This document shows positions 33,881 to 45,058 of a stretch of 64,000 nucleotides of DNA, in pieces; position 1 is the first letter of the stretch; each line of letters opens with the position of its first letter. A model generated the notes under the pieces. It saw only the letters and a program-made list of their open reading frames with translations. It did not search any database and had not been told where the DNA came from. The DNA comes from Azolla caroliniana (lineage: Eukaryota > Polypodiophyta), in the NCBI GenBank assembly GCA_043228905.1, contig JBHGNT010000012.1, forward strand, positions 11,780,001 through 11,844,000, given 5' to 3'. The position numbers were made by a program, and so were the translations under genes.

Positions 33881-34959
33881 CTTCTTCTAGTTGACTAAGG
33901 ATTTCAAAATTGTTTGAAAGGCTTTGGCTATTAGTACTATAAGGACAATCAGATATTCCTACTGAAATAGACTCGAGTTTAGTACAATTAGAACTAGCAA
34001 CTATTCGGTTTACCTGTCTACTTGGCCTATGGGGACAACTCACCGCAATAGAGACATAGTTGATTTGCCTGGCGTCACTCGCTGCTTTTCCTCTTCAGAT
34101 AATGGTCCGCGACGACGTGTGGTGTCGATTTCCATCGGAGTTGGAGTATTTGCTAGAGACACATTATATGACTCCCTGGGAAAAGGTTTAGCTACAATTG
34201 AGGCGTAGGTGGGCTCTGATCTTATCCTTGGCATCTAGAACTGACATTTCCAACGTCGTTCGAAAAGGAGGTTATCGTATCGCACCCCGCGACTAATTGC
34301 TTCTGTCAATGACTTTGGCTCTTCGGGGAAAGTTAAGAGTAAATCCTTGACATCATTATGTAGGCCAAAAAGAAATTGCTCCATTAATGCCTGGTCATCT
34401 CAGGGAATATCGGTGGCGAGAAGAGGGAAATCCGCAGCATAAGCCGAGGCCGGCCGCTCACCTTGGCGCAATCTTCGGATTTTGTTGATTCTCGTCCTAA
34501 CACTGTTGGTATCTCCAAAATAGGCTTTAAACTCGCAAATAAACTCTTCGAAATTATTTAACAAGGGAGAGTTTTTTTCTAACAAGGGGGCGAACCATGC
34601 CAAAGTCATGCCACTAAGTAGCGTACCTACTAGTCCCACTTGTGATGCATCAGTGGGATATCAAGAAAGATGCATTTGAATCACTAAGCGTGCCTGATTA
34701 AGAAAACCTCTTAATTGTGATCGGGTCCCATCAAATTTCATAAGAAGTCTGATCTTGGGTTCTTTGTGAGTCCCTTGAGCGCTTGATCCTTGTTGTTGTA
34801 GTGATACAATTGTCACTCCTCGTGTTGTTTTTCTAAAGCTATTTGTTGAAGATCCCCCAACATACGGTGATTTTCTTGTTCTAGTGCTACAAACTTCTCT
34901 TTTAAGCGCTGAAGCTCTGAGAAAACATATTGGTATTCCTGAGCGCTAACAATTGCCAT
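33867..34959 (-). pseudogene. Chromovirus 1 gag
   Basis: Starts ATG 34959 (MAIVSAQEYQYVFSELQ), with a coiled-coil-like start, then [40 protein letters not shown], and [13 protein letters not shown] before the knuckle region. Ends EELND then TAA at 33869-33867. Broken by stops and shifts near 34820, 34660, 34410 and 34080; the chromovirus 2 gag is fully open. Confidence 0.8.
33873..33879 (-). promoter_or_regulatory. Putative -1 frameshift heptamer GTTAAAC (gag-pol)
   Basis: In the gag frame it reads G TTA AAC followed by GAT and the stop. A -1 slip gives GTT AAA CGA TTA AGT CCA, which is the start of the pol frame. The same heptamer in the same place occurs in chromovirus 2. Confidence 0.6.
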
Positions 34960-35017
34960 TTTACCAGGGAGGATAAGAGGATTAGTATGAAAGGAAGGAG
35001 GGGTAAGAGGATGAGGG

Positions 35018-35129
35018 AAAATCGGTTCAAATTGTCAGGAACAGTACTAACTAAGATAGAGAGGGAATTAGTGCTAAAAGATATGAATTAGTACTAAGAG
35101 AGAACAAAGGGTGTAGAATTCACGAGAGA

Positions 35130-35197
<68 letters not shown>

Positions 35198-35311
35198 TGA
35201 GAACAAAAGATATATTATATTATATGAAGAGTAAATACAAGAATAGCTATGAGGCTTAAGAGTAGCGTTGAACCGATTTTGGTTCGAAATAATGCCTTAT
35301 GCCTCCTTTTA
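35018..35311 (-). promoter_or_regulatory. Chromovirus 1 TATA box, RNA start and self-complementary primer site
   Basis: Minus strand: TATAAAA (35311-35305), then 33 nt downstream AAAATCGGTTCAA (35278-35266), near the expected RNA start; two bases after the LTR end (35033) lies TTGAACCGATTTT (35030-35018), its exact 13-nt complement. This is the Tf1/sushi self-priming arrangement. A GA run of about 30 units lies at 35131-35192. Confidence 0.65.
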
Positions 35312-35430
35312 TAGTGTTTTTAGGAGTACTCCTAAAGTTTCTAGAATGATGCAGAGAAATCTAGAAATATACATCAATTTTCTATAGTGAAATAATAAAT
35401 GAAAATAATATCCTTTGTATTACAATATAT
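35033..35430 (-). repeat. Chromovirus 1 5' LTR, main part
   Basis: Begins tgtcaggaacag at the primer-site side. Interrupted at 35430 by copia C3; the remaining 73 bp lie at 40730-40802 and end atcatgaca. Confidence 0.85.
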
Positions 35431-35632
35431 TCAAGATAAATGAGAAGGCACATATGTTCAGTAATATACATTGGTATGTCACAATTGGAGGGAGAAAATA
35501 TAGATATCGCTTATTTTTACATGAGGAGAAAGTTCCTCTTTATAAAGGCCACGATATGGCCTTTGGGCTAACTAGCTATAGGAAATAACTAGCCGTTGGG
35601 CTAGCCATTATAACTTTTAAACATTCTCAATA
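35431..35632 (-). repeat. C3 3' LTR
   Basis: Matches 40559-40729; carries CTTTATAAAGAGG on the minus strand (about 35548). Confidence 0.85.
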
Positions 35633-35761
35633 CTCCCCCTCAAGATGGGCGAAAAATATCCACTAAGCCCATCTTGTCACACAATCTAGTAAGACTTACT
35701 GGCCCAAGTCCCTTTGTAAGACAATCTGCTACTTGATGTTGAGTAGAAACATGACTCAATT

Positions 35762-37273
35762 TTAATATTCCATTATCAAGCTTTTCCTTGATAAAGAATC
35801 TGTTTCGATGTGTTTGGTCCTATTGTGTTGTAACGAATTGTTGGCAATGTTGATTGCTGACTTATTGTCACACCACAACATCATCTTATTTTCTTGATTC
35901 ACCTTTAGTTCTTCTACTAGGAGAGTTGTCAGCCATAACATCTCTACAACTCCTATAGCAATAGCTCTATACTCTACTTCGGCTATTGACCTTGCTACTA
36001 CTGATTGTTTCTTACTCTTCCAAGAGACCAGATTGCCTCCAACAAACATGCAATATCCTGATGTGGATTTCCTATCATCGGCACAACTGGCCCAATCAGA
36101 ATCACAATAGCCCTCAATGTTTTCTAAAGATTAATCCCTTCCCCCGGACACCTTTGAGATATCTCAAAATATGGTACACTACATCTACATGATCTTTCCT
36201 CAGATCATGCATGTAGCGACTTACCACACTTACTGCACATGAAATATTTGGATGGGTGTGAGTCAAATAAATCAGCCGACCTACCAATCTTTGATACCTT
36301 TCACGATCAACTTTCTCTCCTGCAAGTTCAATTAGCTTGATCTTTTGGTCGATTGGAGAAGCTATGGGCCTACAACCCAACATTCTAGTTTCTGTGAGAA
36401 GATCTAATACATATTTTCGCTGACATAGAACAACTCCTTCTGCTCCATGAGCTACCTGATTTCCAAGAAAGTATTGTAGTAATCCTAGATCCTTCACCTC
36501 AAACTCTTTACCCAATTGCACCTTCAATTGGGCAATTTCCCCTTCATCGTTACCCGTGATAATTATATCATCGACATACACAGCAAGTAATGTAGTATGC
36601 TCCTTGTGTTGTCGAAAAAACACTGTATGGTTTGCATGTGTCTACCTGTCAAACCAAGCTCGAGGAGATTGCTGCAGTCCATAAAGTGACTTCCTTAGTC
36701 TGCAAACCTTACCTATTGTTTGAATTGTACCAAAACCTGGCGGCACATCCATGTACACTTCCTCCATCAACTCTCCATGAAGGAATGCATTTTTTACATC
36801 TAATTAATGTAATTTCCAATCCTATTCACTGTTAAGGAAATAAGCATTCTAACAGTGCTCATCTTCGCCACAGGTGCAAAAGTCTCATTGTATTCAATGC
36901 CATATGTCTGACTATATCCTTTAGCCACCAATTGTGCCTTGTATCGATCTATTTCTCCCTCTAGGGTCTGTTTTATTGTAAACACCCATTTGCACCCAAC
37001 CGCCTTCTTTCTTGGTGGTAGCACGACACAATCTCCCAAGTTTTGTTCTTCTTGCATGGCTGCTTTCCATTTTGGATCTTCTTTAGCAACCTCCCAACAC
37101 TTGGGTAAAGTGACAGAGTCTAATGATGCAGTGAATGCTCTATGTGTAGCTGATATGTTAGAATAAGAGATAAATTGAGCAATATCATGAGGAAAACGAT
37201 AACGATCAGGAGGGACTCCTGCATTATTGTGAGAGGTCCTCCTTATCTCTATAGGAGAAGGAGAGGAAATCAT
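35762..37273 (-). pseudogene. C3 reverse transcriptase and RNase H
   Basis: RT: WKAAMQEEQNLGDCVVLPPR, GCKWVFTIKQTLEGEIDRYK, AQLVAKGYSQTYGIEYNETF, then AVYVDDIIITGND (catalytic YVDD at about 36575) and LTHTHPNISCAVSVVSRYM. RNase H: SWKSKKQSVVARSIAEVEYR, LWCDNKSAINIANN, RTKHIETD. A shift separates the two RT halves near 36800-36620 and another precedes RNase H. Confidence 0.85.
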
Positions 37274-37330
37274 ATCACCTGTTATTTCTAGGTTTGGGAG
37301 TTTTGTAGGTATTTCAGAAGTAGAGGCAGG

Positions 37331-38340
37331 TCAGGACATAGAACTTGATGGCACATGTGGCACTGAAGATGTGTTCATATTTCCTTCTTTCTGCCTTCTC
37401 TTCCTTGTATACACATTTAGCTCCCCCTCAACTTGAGTCCCAACACATATAGGCTCCTCCTCGTCTTCGTTTCCTTCTTCTTCTGTACCGCCTACGCTCA
37501 CTTGTTTCTTAGTTGATGTAGGGATTAGTAAAGGAATTGATCCTATTTTTAGCAACCTCTCACCATTATCTCCTTCCCTCATATTTTCAGTCTCAATTAA
37601 GTCATCAAAGGGTGAAGTTACCCCTTGTTTATAATATGGCTTTGACTCTCTGAAATGCACATCCATGCTCACAAATAATCTCTTCTCTACTGGACTCCAA
37701 CAAAAATAACCTTTCAGAGTATCCCACAAATACACATTTTACAGCTTTAGGATCAAGTTCTCCTATAGATGGTCTACTGTCCTTTACAAAACACACACAT
37801 CCAAACACCTTCAAAGGAAGGATTCCAGAGTTATTGCCTTGCAATAACTCACATGGATACTTCCACTCCAATACTCTAGAGGGCATTCCATTGATCAATG
37901 TGGCAGCCGTCAAAACTGCTTGTCCCCACAACTGCTTTGGGACATTCATAGAAATCATCATGCTTCTCGTTACCTCTAGAAGATGTCTATTCTTTTTCTC
38001 TGCTACTCCATTTTGTTCTAGTGTATATGGGCATGTAGTTTGATGTTTTATTCCTTGATCTGAGAGGTATGCTCTAAATGTCATGTTAGCATACTCTGTT
38101 CCATTATCAAACCTCAACACTTTTACTATTACACCATATTGAGTTTGAACTGCTCTATGACAATCTTTAAAACAAGAAAATACTTCATTCTTTTTCCTCA
38201 TTAAATATAACCAAGTCACACGAGAGAAGCAGTCAATGAAAGAGACAAAATATCGATATCCATTAATAGAACTTGTGGACATGGTCCCCAAACATCGAAG
38301 TGTATTACATCAAATGCATGGGAACTCCTATGACCTGAAC
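37331..38340 (-). pseudogene. C3 integrase
   Basis: YRYFVSFIDCFSRVTWLYLM, KVLRFDNGTEYANMTFRAYL, HQTTCPYTLEQNGVAEKKNR give the D-D-E core. KVFGCVCFVKDSRPSIGELD with VKCVFVGYSE is the C-terminal region. A shift near 37700 separates it from YLWDTLKGYFCWSPVEKRLF. The joint with gag-pre-integrase near 38300 is also shifted. Confidence 0.85.
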
Positions 38341-40368
38341 TAGCATATGAGCTTTTAGTAAGCTTACCAAATTCCCATGCATCACAAACAAGTTTTGTTT
38401 TATCAGCCTTTTCAAAAAGGTGCGGATACACCCGACTCAAAATGCCATAAGAGGTATGTCCCATACATTGGTGGTAAAGTATCAACAACTCCTCATAACT
38501 CATTTTAGATCCCCTTACATTTGTTAACTCTACCATAGATGCCAATGCTGAATCCATCCCTTCATGATTCAAATACCATAGTCCACTATGCCATGTGCCA
38601 GTCCCAAGTCTCCGACCTGCCCCCTTCTCCTGGAATAGCACCTTGGGAATATCAAAGGAAACAACACAATTTAGTTGGTGTATGATAGAACTTATGGATA
38701 ATAAGTTTACTGGGAAAGAAGGAGCATACAACACATTAGACAATGTCACAGAGTCGGTACATTTTACTATACCTATACCCACTACAAGTTGTGTTGTACC
38801 GTCAGCAATTTGAATGCTTTTTTTTAGCATTGATAAGTCAGTATACGAGGAGAATTCACTAGTATTACTTGTGACATGCCTAGATGCACCAGAATCAATT
38901 ATCCATTCTGGTGTAGAGGCAAGAGTATTTGTGTTGCTAGTACTTGTGGCTAAATAAGCATAGGTGGCAATGTTACCTCTTGACATGAATGAAGTGTCAT
39001 CTGTGGCTCTTTGCTTCCTCCTAATTATTTCTAAGAGAGCTTGATCCTCTTTGGTGAACACCACCTTAGTTCCTTCCTCTTCTTTAGTTACCATCAAGTT
39101 TGCTTGGTGACCTCCTCTTGCACCTCTTCGGCCTTCTCGACCACAACCTCTAGTTTGTCCATGTCCTCCATATTCTCTCTCCTTTGATGGTTTAGGGCAA
39201 GCATTCTTTAAATGACCAACTTCACCACAATTGTAGCATTTTCGATTTTCACTTCCGCTTGAATTTGACACCATTAGTGTTGATCGTACCCCTGCAAGTC
39301 CGGTAGTGTTAGAGAGCAGCTTCGTTCTACTCTCCTCTTGTATCATAGTCACAATTGCCTCATCAAGTGTGGGAATTTCAGCCTTGGCTAGAAGAATTGT
39401 CCTTCTTTGATCAAACGACGGGTTGAGATGTTTCAAAAATTGCATGATTCTTCTTTAAGTAGAAACTTCCATATTCTCTCTCCCTCTAGTCTGTTCACAT
39501 CCTCCATATTCTCTCTCCTTCGATGGTTTAGGGCAAGCATTCTTTAAATGACCAGCTTCACCACAATTATAGCATTTTCGATTTTCACTTCCGCTTGAAT
39601 TTGACACCATTAGTGTTGATCGTACCCCTGGAAGTCCAGTAGTGTCAGAGAGTAGCTTCTTTCTACTCTCCTCTTGTATCATAGTCGCAATTGCCTCATC
39701 AAGTGTGGGAATTTCAGCCCTGGCTAGAAGAACTGCCCTTCTTTGATCAAACGACGGGTTGAAATGTTTCAAAAATTGCATGGTTCTTCTTTGAGCAGAA
39801 ATTTCCTTGCTCTTACATTGAGGATCATTGCACACTATCACAAGCGAGAAATGATCGTATTTCGCCCATAGACACTCCAGCTCTATGGCATATTCGTGAA
39901 TGATCCTATCTCCCTACCAAACATCTATCTCTTGCTCGATTTGAAATACTCTCATGTTGTTTCCCCTCCTAACATACGTCTTTTGCATTTCTCCCATATC
40001 TCCTTCACACTTAAAATTCCATATGTTGTGGCGATTGATGGAATCATGGAGTTGAGAAGCCACGTGTACAAAGACATGTGGGTAGATCTCCATGCTTTCC
40101 ATTCATTGCTCGTTATGACAAGAGGTTCTTTCTCTTCTCCCGTTAGGTAGCCGTCAAGGCTTCTCCCTGCCAAGGCACCTATAATCCGACACGACCAGCT
40201 CAAGTATGTGGTTGGTCCATCAAGTTTGAACTCAAATGGGAGGAGTTCAAGTCGGGGTGGTGGTTGTGTTCATGTCACACCTCCAGATGCTACAGTCTCA
40301 GCCTGCTTCATGTATTTCACCAATGTTTTCACGTCATCCTCGTTCAATTTTGAGAACACCTCATCCAT
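38341..40368 (-). pseudogene. C3 gag, protease and pre-integrase
   Basis: Gag starts MDEVFSKLNEDDVKTLVKYM (ATG 40368), continues with LSWSCRIIGALAGRSLDGYL and SVKEIWEKCKRRM, then zinc knuckles CYNCGEAGHLKNAC and CYNCGEVGHLKNAC, one in each copy of a tandem duplication. Protease WIIDSGASRHVTSNTSEF near 38910. Pre-integrase HSGLWYLNHEGMDSALASMV. Stop near 40275 and shifts near 39840. Confidence 0.85.
39150..39815. repeat. Tandem duplication of about 335 bp carrying the gag zinc knuckle
   Basis: 39150-39480 and 39485-39815 align with scattered substitutions. Each includes one CCHC knuckle and the FNPSFDQRR...IPTLDEAI segment. Divergence between the copies argues against an assembly artefact. 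Confidence 0.85.
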
Positions 40369-40558
40369 CCTCTCAACTTGGCCTATCTCTGCTCTCCTCT
40401 TTTGACTTCTTTTCTCAAGTCACCTCTCAATCCCAAATGGAAGAAAAATTCCCCTTTCCTCTCTTGGATGCTAGGACAATGTTGTTCCAATCGTCGTCAT
40501 ATCAGGAGAAAGGTGGATCTAGGGTTTTGTAGAGGGGCAGATCTATGCTCTAATACCA

Positions 40559-40729
40559 TCAAGAAAAATGAGAAGGCACATCTGTTCAGTAATATACATT
40601 GGTATGTCACAACTGGAGGGAGAAAATATAGAGATCACTTATTTTTTTACATGAAGAGAAAGTTCCTCTTTATAAAGGCCAAGATATGGTCGTTGGGTTA
40701 GCCATTATAACTTTTAAACATTCTCAACA
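40559..40729 (-). repeat. C3 5' LTR
   Basis: Starts tcaagaaaaatg next to the primer site and ends ttctcaaca at the target duplication. Confidence 0.85.
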
Positions 40730-40802
40730 TATATAGTCTAATGGCAAGGGCTCGACCCATGTAACATAAGGTCATAGGTTTGAATCTTGCCATATCATGA
40801 CA

Positions 40803-41708
40803 GGTGTGGCCTTCGAACTCATTATGAAATGACCGAGTCAATTCGGATCTTCGTATTTCGGCATTTTGGCCTTCCCTTTGTCCATCTTCAGACTCGGTTG
40901 AGATGTGCTTCGATAGCTCGGAGGCTCTTGTTGTCCACTCAACCTGATCGAGGTTGAACTTCCTTTGAGTTATGCCTTAGTTGATCATTTTCTTCTATAG
41001 CATGGTCGGCCAAAATCAGTTTAGGTGGAGTCAGCTCTAGTTCGTACCATGTTGATTTGTCAAAAACAACGTTCCTACTTACTTGAACTTTTCAGGTAGA
41101 TGGATTATAACACTTGTACTCCTTTTGTTCGAGTGAGTACCCTATGAGGATATATTTCTCTGACTTAGGATCAAGCTTTTGTCGTTTTTCATCGGGAATA
41201 TGTATATAAGCAATTGAGCTTAATAAATCATGGCGTGGGATAAATCCAGCTTCTTTCCGAACAAATTCTTGTGCGGTGTGACGTCGTGCACTCCCGAGGT
41301 TGTGCACCGATTCATGAGGTAGACAATTTTGTTTGTTGCTTCTGCCCAATATGATTTCGGCCGGTTCTTTTCATTCATCATTGCCCGACTACCTCTAATA
41401 TGTGTTGATTCTTATGTTCGGTGTCTCCGTTTTGCTGGAGTGTGTCGGTAGGTAAATTTTAATCGAATTCCTTCCTTTTGGAGATAAGCTGTAAATTCGT
41501 CCGAGAAGTACTCTTTTCCTCTGTCCGACCAAGGGCATCGGACATGCCGACCTGTTGCTTTTTTTACTTCATTTTTAAATTTCTAGAAGTATGAGAGTAC
41601 TTCATTCTTCTGTTGCATAGGATAAATCCAAGTGTGCCTGGAGAAGTCGTCGATGAATGTGACGTAGTATCACATCTACCGAATGTTGCCATTTGAGTCG
41701 GTCCCCGC
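40803..41708 (-). pseudogene. Copia C4 integrase fragment
   Basis: Minus frames: YVTFIDDFSRHTWIYPMQQK (about 41660-41600), then IAYIHIPDEKRQKLDPKSEK and YILIGYSLEQKEYKCYNPST (41210-41092), nearly the C1 integrase. Cut at 40803 by the chromovirus 1 target and at 41708 by element B. RT and RNase H are missing. Confidence 0.75.
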
Positions 41709-42346
41709 ATAAGCGAGAAAGTATTGAAGATAGATTGATGAAGAGATAGAGAGAGATTGAGATAGAGATTGAACCCTTGACTTTAGTTTTATGAGACAAG
41801 ATACATCACCATTAGGATAACTTAGATCTTTGATTAAAAGTTTCTTTTTTACTTACATCACTTGCCTCCCTACACAAGCCCCACTATAGGATTTTATAGG
41901 TCTATCCATGCAAAAACCATGGGCTAAAACCACGAGCTAAAACCATGGTTTTGTGCCCACGGTTTCTATATGTTTGCTTCCTACAAAATAATGAATATGA
42001 AAAGAAAATATACAAATTCTAAAGCACTTAGTAGTGGCTTTAGTGGTAAGTTAATTTGTCTCCTATCTTGGAGGTGCAAGGTTCAAGCCTTGATTACACC
42101 CCATGTATGCACTTAAATGATACGAAGCTTTAGTCTTATTTTTATATTTCCAATTGAGCGCACATCACACGTGCACATGTTTAACTTTACATCTAGCTTT
42201 TCTTTTAGGATTCTCATTTCAATCTTATTTACAACATGTTAGCATATGTGTGTGGCCTTCACCCCTTTCACACATGCACATTGCACCTTCGCGATTTTGT
42301 TCGTTGCACACAATTTTCACACCATTGCCGAAAATCTTCACGAGAT
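41709..42346 (-). repeat. Element B 3' LTR (truncated)
   Basis: Matches 45144-45400 from taagcgagaaagtattg onward. Contains a pol III-like pair: tagtggtaag (42041-42050) and ggttcaagcc (42080-42089), spaced as in tRNA-derived SINEs, in plus orientation. Confidence 0.7.
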
Positions 42347-42450
42347 CCACCCCCACCAAACCGCACGTCCTCCGGTACATGCCAAGAAGAGAGAGTGAGA
42401 TATTTCGGCTACGGTGATTAGTTCAATTCCTCCATTTTGAGCATGAACCA

Positions 42451-44174
42451 TTATCGCCACCCAATCCACCATATCATTCGCTTTTTCTTTGCTTTACCAT
42501 GACTAGTTGTCATGGCCCCTTGTTCTCCTTTCAAACATAACTCTTTAGGCTTTATGCATGTTCCACCTTTGTCTCGACCATATCCTTGGTCAAGGCACTT
42601 TGACCCATCATGCAATTTTGTTTTCGGTCTTCCTCCACAAGTCGTTATTTGAATAATGGCATTGAATACCCCATGTAGTATCTTCAAGTGCATGCCCACA
42701 TCCGCCTTCAAGTTAAATGTTACATCAATATCTTGAGGAATACACTTCAAATATTCTTGGCCCACTTGGCCCTCGTCTTTTCTTATTGTGCTTTGCTTGG
42801 CTTCTTTCCCCCACACATCAGCTTCGACCCTTGCTTCCTTGTAATCATTGTCCTTCTCTTGGGTCTTACATCGGTTGATGCCCAAGTCTCCAGAACGAGT
42901 GTGGAGAGATCCATATGTATTTGTCGGCCACACCCCAACATTGTTATTTGTGTCGGCTTGAACCTTTGCTTCCCTGCCATCACCTTCTGTCTCTTGGGTC
43001 TCTAGAACATGTGCGAAGGAATCCATTTCTCTTTGGTCAATCGCCTTCGACACCTTTGTCTTGATTTCATCTTTCACATTAGATTGGAACTTCCCCTTGT
43101 TGCCACCTTCCGTCTCGGGTCTTCTGTTGGTTCTCGGACGCAACTACCCAAGTCTCTGGAACCAGTGAGGGGAAAGTCTTGTCACTGCTATCATTCACCA
43201 TCGACTCGTCGATATCTATCTTCGTCTCGATGTTGTGCACACCATCTTGCTCCTTCTCCTTACTACCACCTTCCATCTCTTGGGTCTCATGTTGGCTGTT
43301 ACGGGCATGACCATATAATATCCCGTGGTGAAAATTTACCATAGTATTCAATACACGTGGATAAGTGTGAGGGTTCAACGAGAGTGTAAAGAAGGGGAGG
43401 ATTACTTTTAATCCTTAGGATTGAGACAACCCATTAGGCCAAGTGTGAACTTGTCGGGGGGCCTTGGGTATCGCTATAAATAAGAGGCCTGGCTACCCTC
43501 ATTTGATCATCTTGTTGACTACGTCGAGACTCTGTTTTGTGGTGGGTCAACTCTTGTAGCAAGCGCGCCAGCACCAGGTACGACTCAACGCCACGACGGT
43601 GGTATGGGATGCCGATCGAGACTCGAGTCCGTCTCGATCCCTTCACTCGGGGGTGGTCGAGTGGATCGGCACCCTTCTTTCTCTCTCTCCTTTCTATCTA
43701 GATCTATATTCTATCCTTATCTAATGCTTACATTAGTTTATGTCTCTAAAATTGGCTCTTTGCAACTGCCCAAGTCTCCGGAACTTGTGTGAAGGAATCC
43801 TCGATGTGGCCATCTGCCATTAATTCTTTCATAGCCACCTCTGACTTGATGTCATTTCTTATTGCTATCTCTACAATCTTATGGGCCTCGTACCCATTGA
43901 ACTTCTTGATCGAGCAAGCTTTGATTATCCTTCTCTCTTCGTCACATGTATTCTTTTCGACCTTCAGCTCCTCGTCGACACCTTCCATCTCTTGGGTCTC
44001 ACGTTGGTTCTTTGACACAACTGCCCAAGTCTCTGGAGCATGTGTGGAGAAAATCCAGCCATGGTCGTTGTCGACGCTTGTTTTCTTGTTCATAGTCACC
44101 TCCTCAATGTCGTCTTTAGCGGCTAGATCCTCAATTACACTAGCCTCACACTCTTTATCTCCATTGATGCAGGC
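42451..44174 (-). pseudogene. Element B repetitive C-terminal region
   Basis: Repeated modules around PETWAV: STHAPETWAVVSKNQRETQE (about 44050), FTQVPETWAVAKSQ (about 43760), FPSLVPETWVVASENQQKTR (about 43150), and looser ones at 43000-42880. Each is followed by a short acidic/glycine patch (MEGG). Similar to the ETPA/ETSAV modules of element A. Interrupted by a 455-bp insertion at 43297-43751 and by frameshifts. Confidence 0.55.
43297..43751 (+). mobile_element. 455-bp insertion with TSD ttggc, possible solo LTR
   Basis: Begins tgttacgggcatg and is flanked by ttggc at 43292-43296 and 43752-43756. Removing it restores the element B repeat (gtctcatgttggctctttgc). Has a plus-strand TATAAATA at 43475. 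The 3' end (ctctaaaa) is not the usual CA, so class is uncertain. Confidence 0.6.
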
Positions 44175-44994
44175 TTAGATTAGGCTTGCTCCTTCATCAT
44201 CCAATGTTTCGAACACGACGCGCGTTCCGAAACGTTCATCCTCCCTCGAAGTGGCCTTCTTCGTCCTCGAGCCATCATCAATCTTCTTTTGATGTTGGAT
44301 GCGTTGTTTAGGCGTCTCGACTTCTTTAGATGGTTTTGATTTTTCTATGCTTGGTCTTACCAAGTCAATATCATCAAGCCATTGATGACGCCTGTTGATC
44401 TTGTTGCATGCTTGCTTCACCGCAACCCAGTTTGCCACAAGCATGTTCGCTTGGGTATCATCTTCAAGAAGAGTCCCCAATTCTCGTCTATCCTTCATGT
44501 CCACAGCTTTCAAGAAGTACAAAGTCTTGTCCTCCTCAACTAGCACTTGGTCTGTGGTGGGGAGACGACGAAACATTTGGTCGAACTCGCCCGCCGTACA
44601 CCCTCGAAGCGCTCATCCTCTTATTCTTCTTTTCTATCCACTTCATCAAGGCATGTCGAGTCATCCTCGACAAATCCTCCATCGCGAACTTCGCTAATAT
44701 TGCTCTTTCAAAATCTAACCACGTTGTCTTCCTTTCTTGAAGCTCGATGACCCGCCTTTGGACGTTGTTGGCGGGAACTCACTTGAAACTTGAGATTTGA
44801 CGTGCTTCAAACACGTCTCTTTGATTCATCTCCCTTTTGTATACATCTAGGAAATTCGTAATGTTCCTTCCATCAAATTGACCCTCGATTTCCACGACAT
44901 GGTTGACGGCCTTCTCCATGCTTGCATCCTTGTCCCAAGATCTCATCATTCTTTCGAACTCTCCCACTTGATTGCTTGAGGATGCCATCTCCAA
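44175..44994 (-). pseudogene. Element B gag
   Basis: Starts MEMASSSNQVGEFERMMRSW; QFDGRNITNFLDVYKREMNQ matches the A/D gag core; FLKAVDMKDRRELGTLLEDD and NWVAVKQACNKINRRHQW match the D gag (FVKSVDARDREQVGSLLE, DWAAVKRVCGRFDKRWEW). A stop and shift lie at 44778-44577. Confidence 0.7.
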
Positions 44995-45058
44995 GTATTG
45001 GTCGATCCTCGTCTTGATCCTTCCTACCGCTTCTTCACGTCGGGTTCACCAAGTAAGA

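Larger units (their letters stand above)
35431..40729 (-). mobile_element. Ty1/copia element C3, complete but decayed
   Basis: LTRs 35431-35632 and 40559-40729 (short, about 200 and 171 bp; the right one lacks about 30 bp). TSD tatat at 35426-35430 and 40730-40734. Primer site TGGTATTAGAG (minus, 40558-40548), purine tract TTGAGGGGGAG beside the left LTR. Order: gag with two zinc-knuckle copies, protease, integrase, RT, RNase H. A copia lineage different from C1/C4/C6 and C2/C5. Confidence 0.9.
29276..40802 (-). mobile_element. Chromovirus 1 (Ty3/gypsy with chromodomain), with two nested insertions
   Basis: LTRs 29276-29700 and 35033-35430 plus 40730-40802 (split by C3). Perfect target duplication ggtgt at 29271-29275 and 40803-40807. 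Order on the minus strand: gag, -1 frameshift site, protease, RT, RNase H, integrase, chromodomain. Contains a solo copia LTR (32116-32812) and the whole copia C3 (35431-40729). Stops are scattered through pol. Removing the insertions gives an element of about 5.5 kb. It is closely related to chromovirus 2 (48.7-52.3 kb). Confidence 0.9.
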
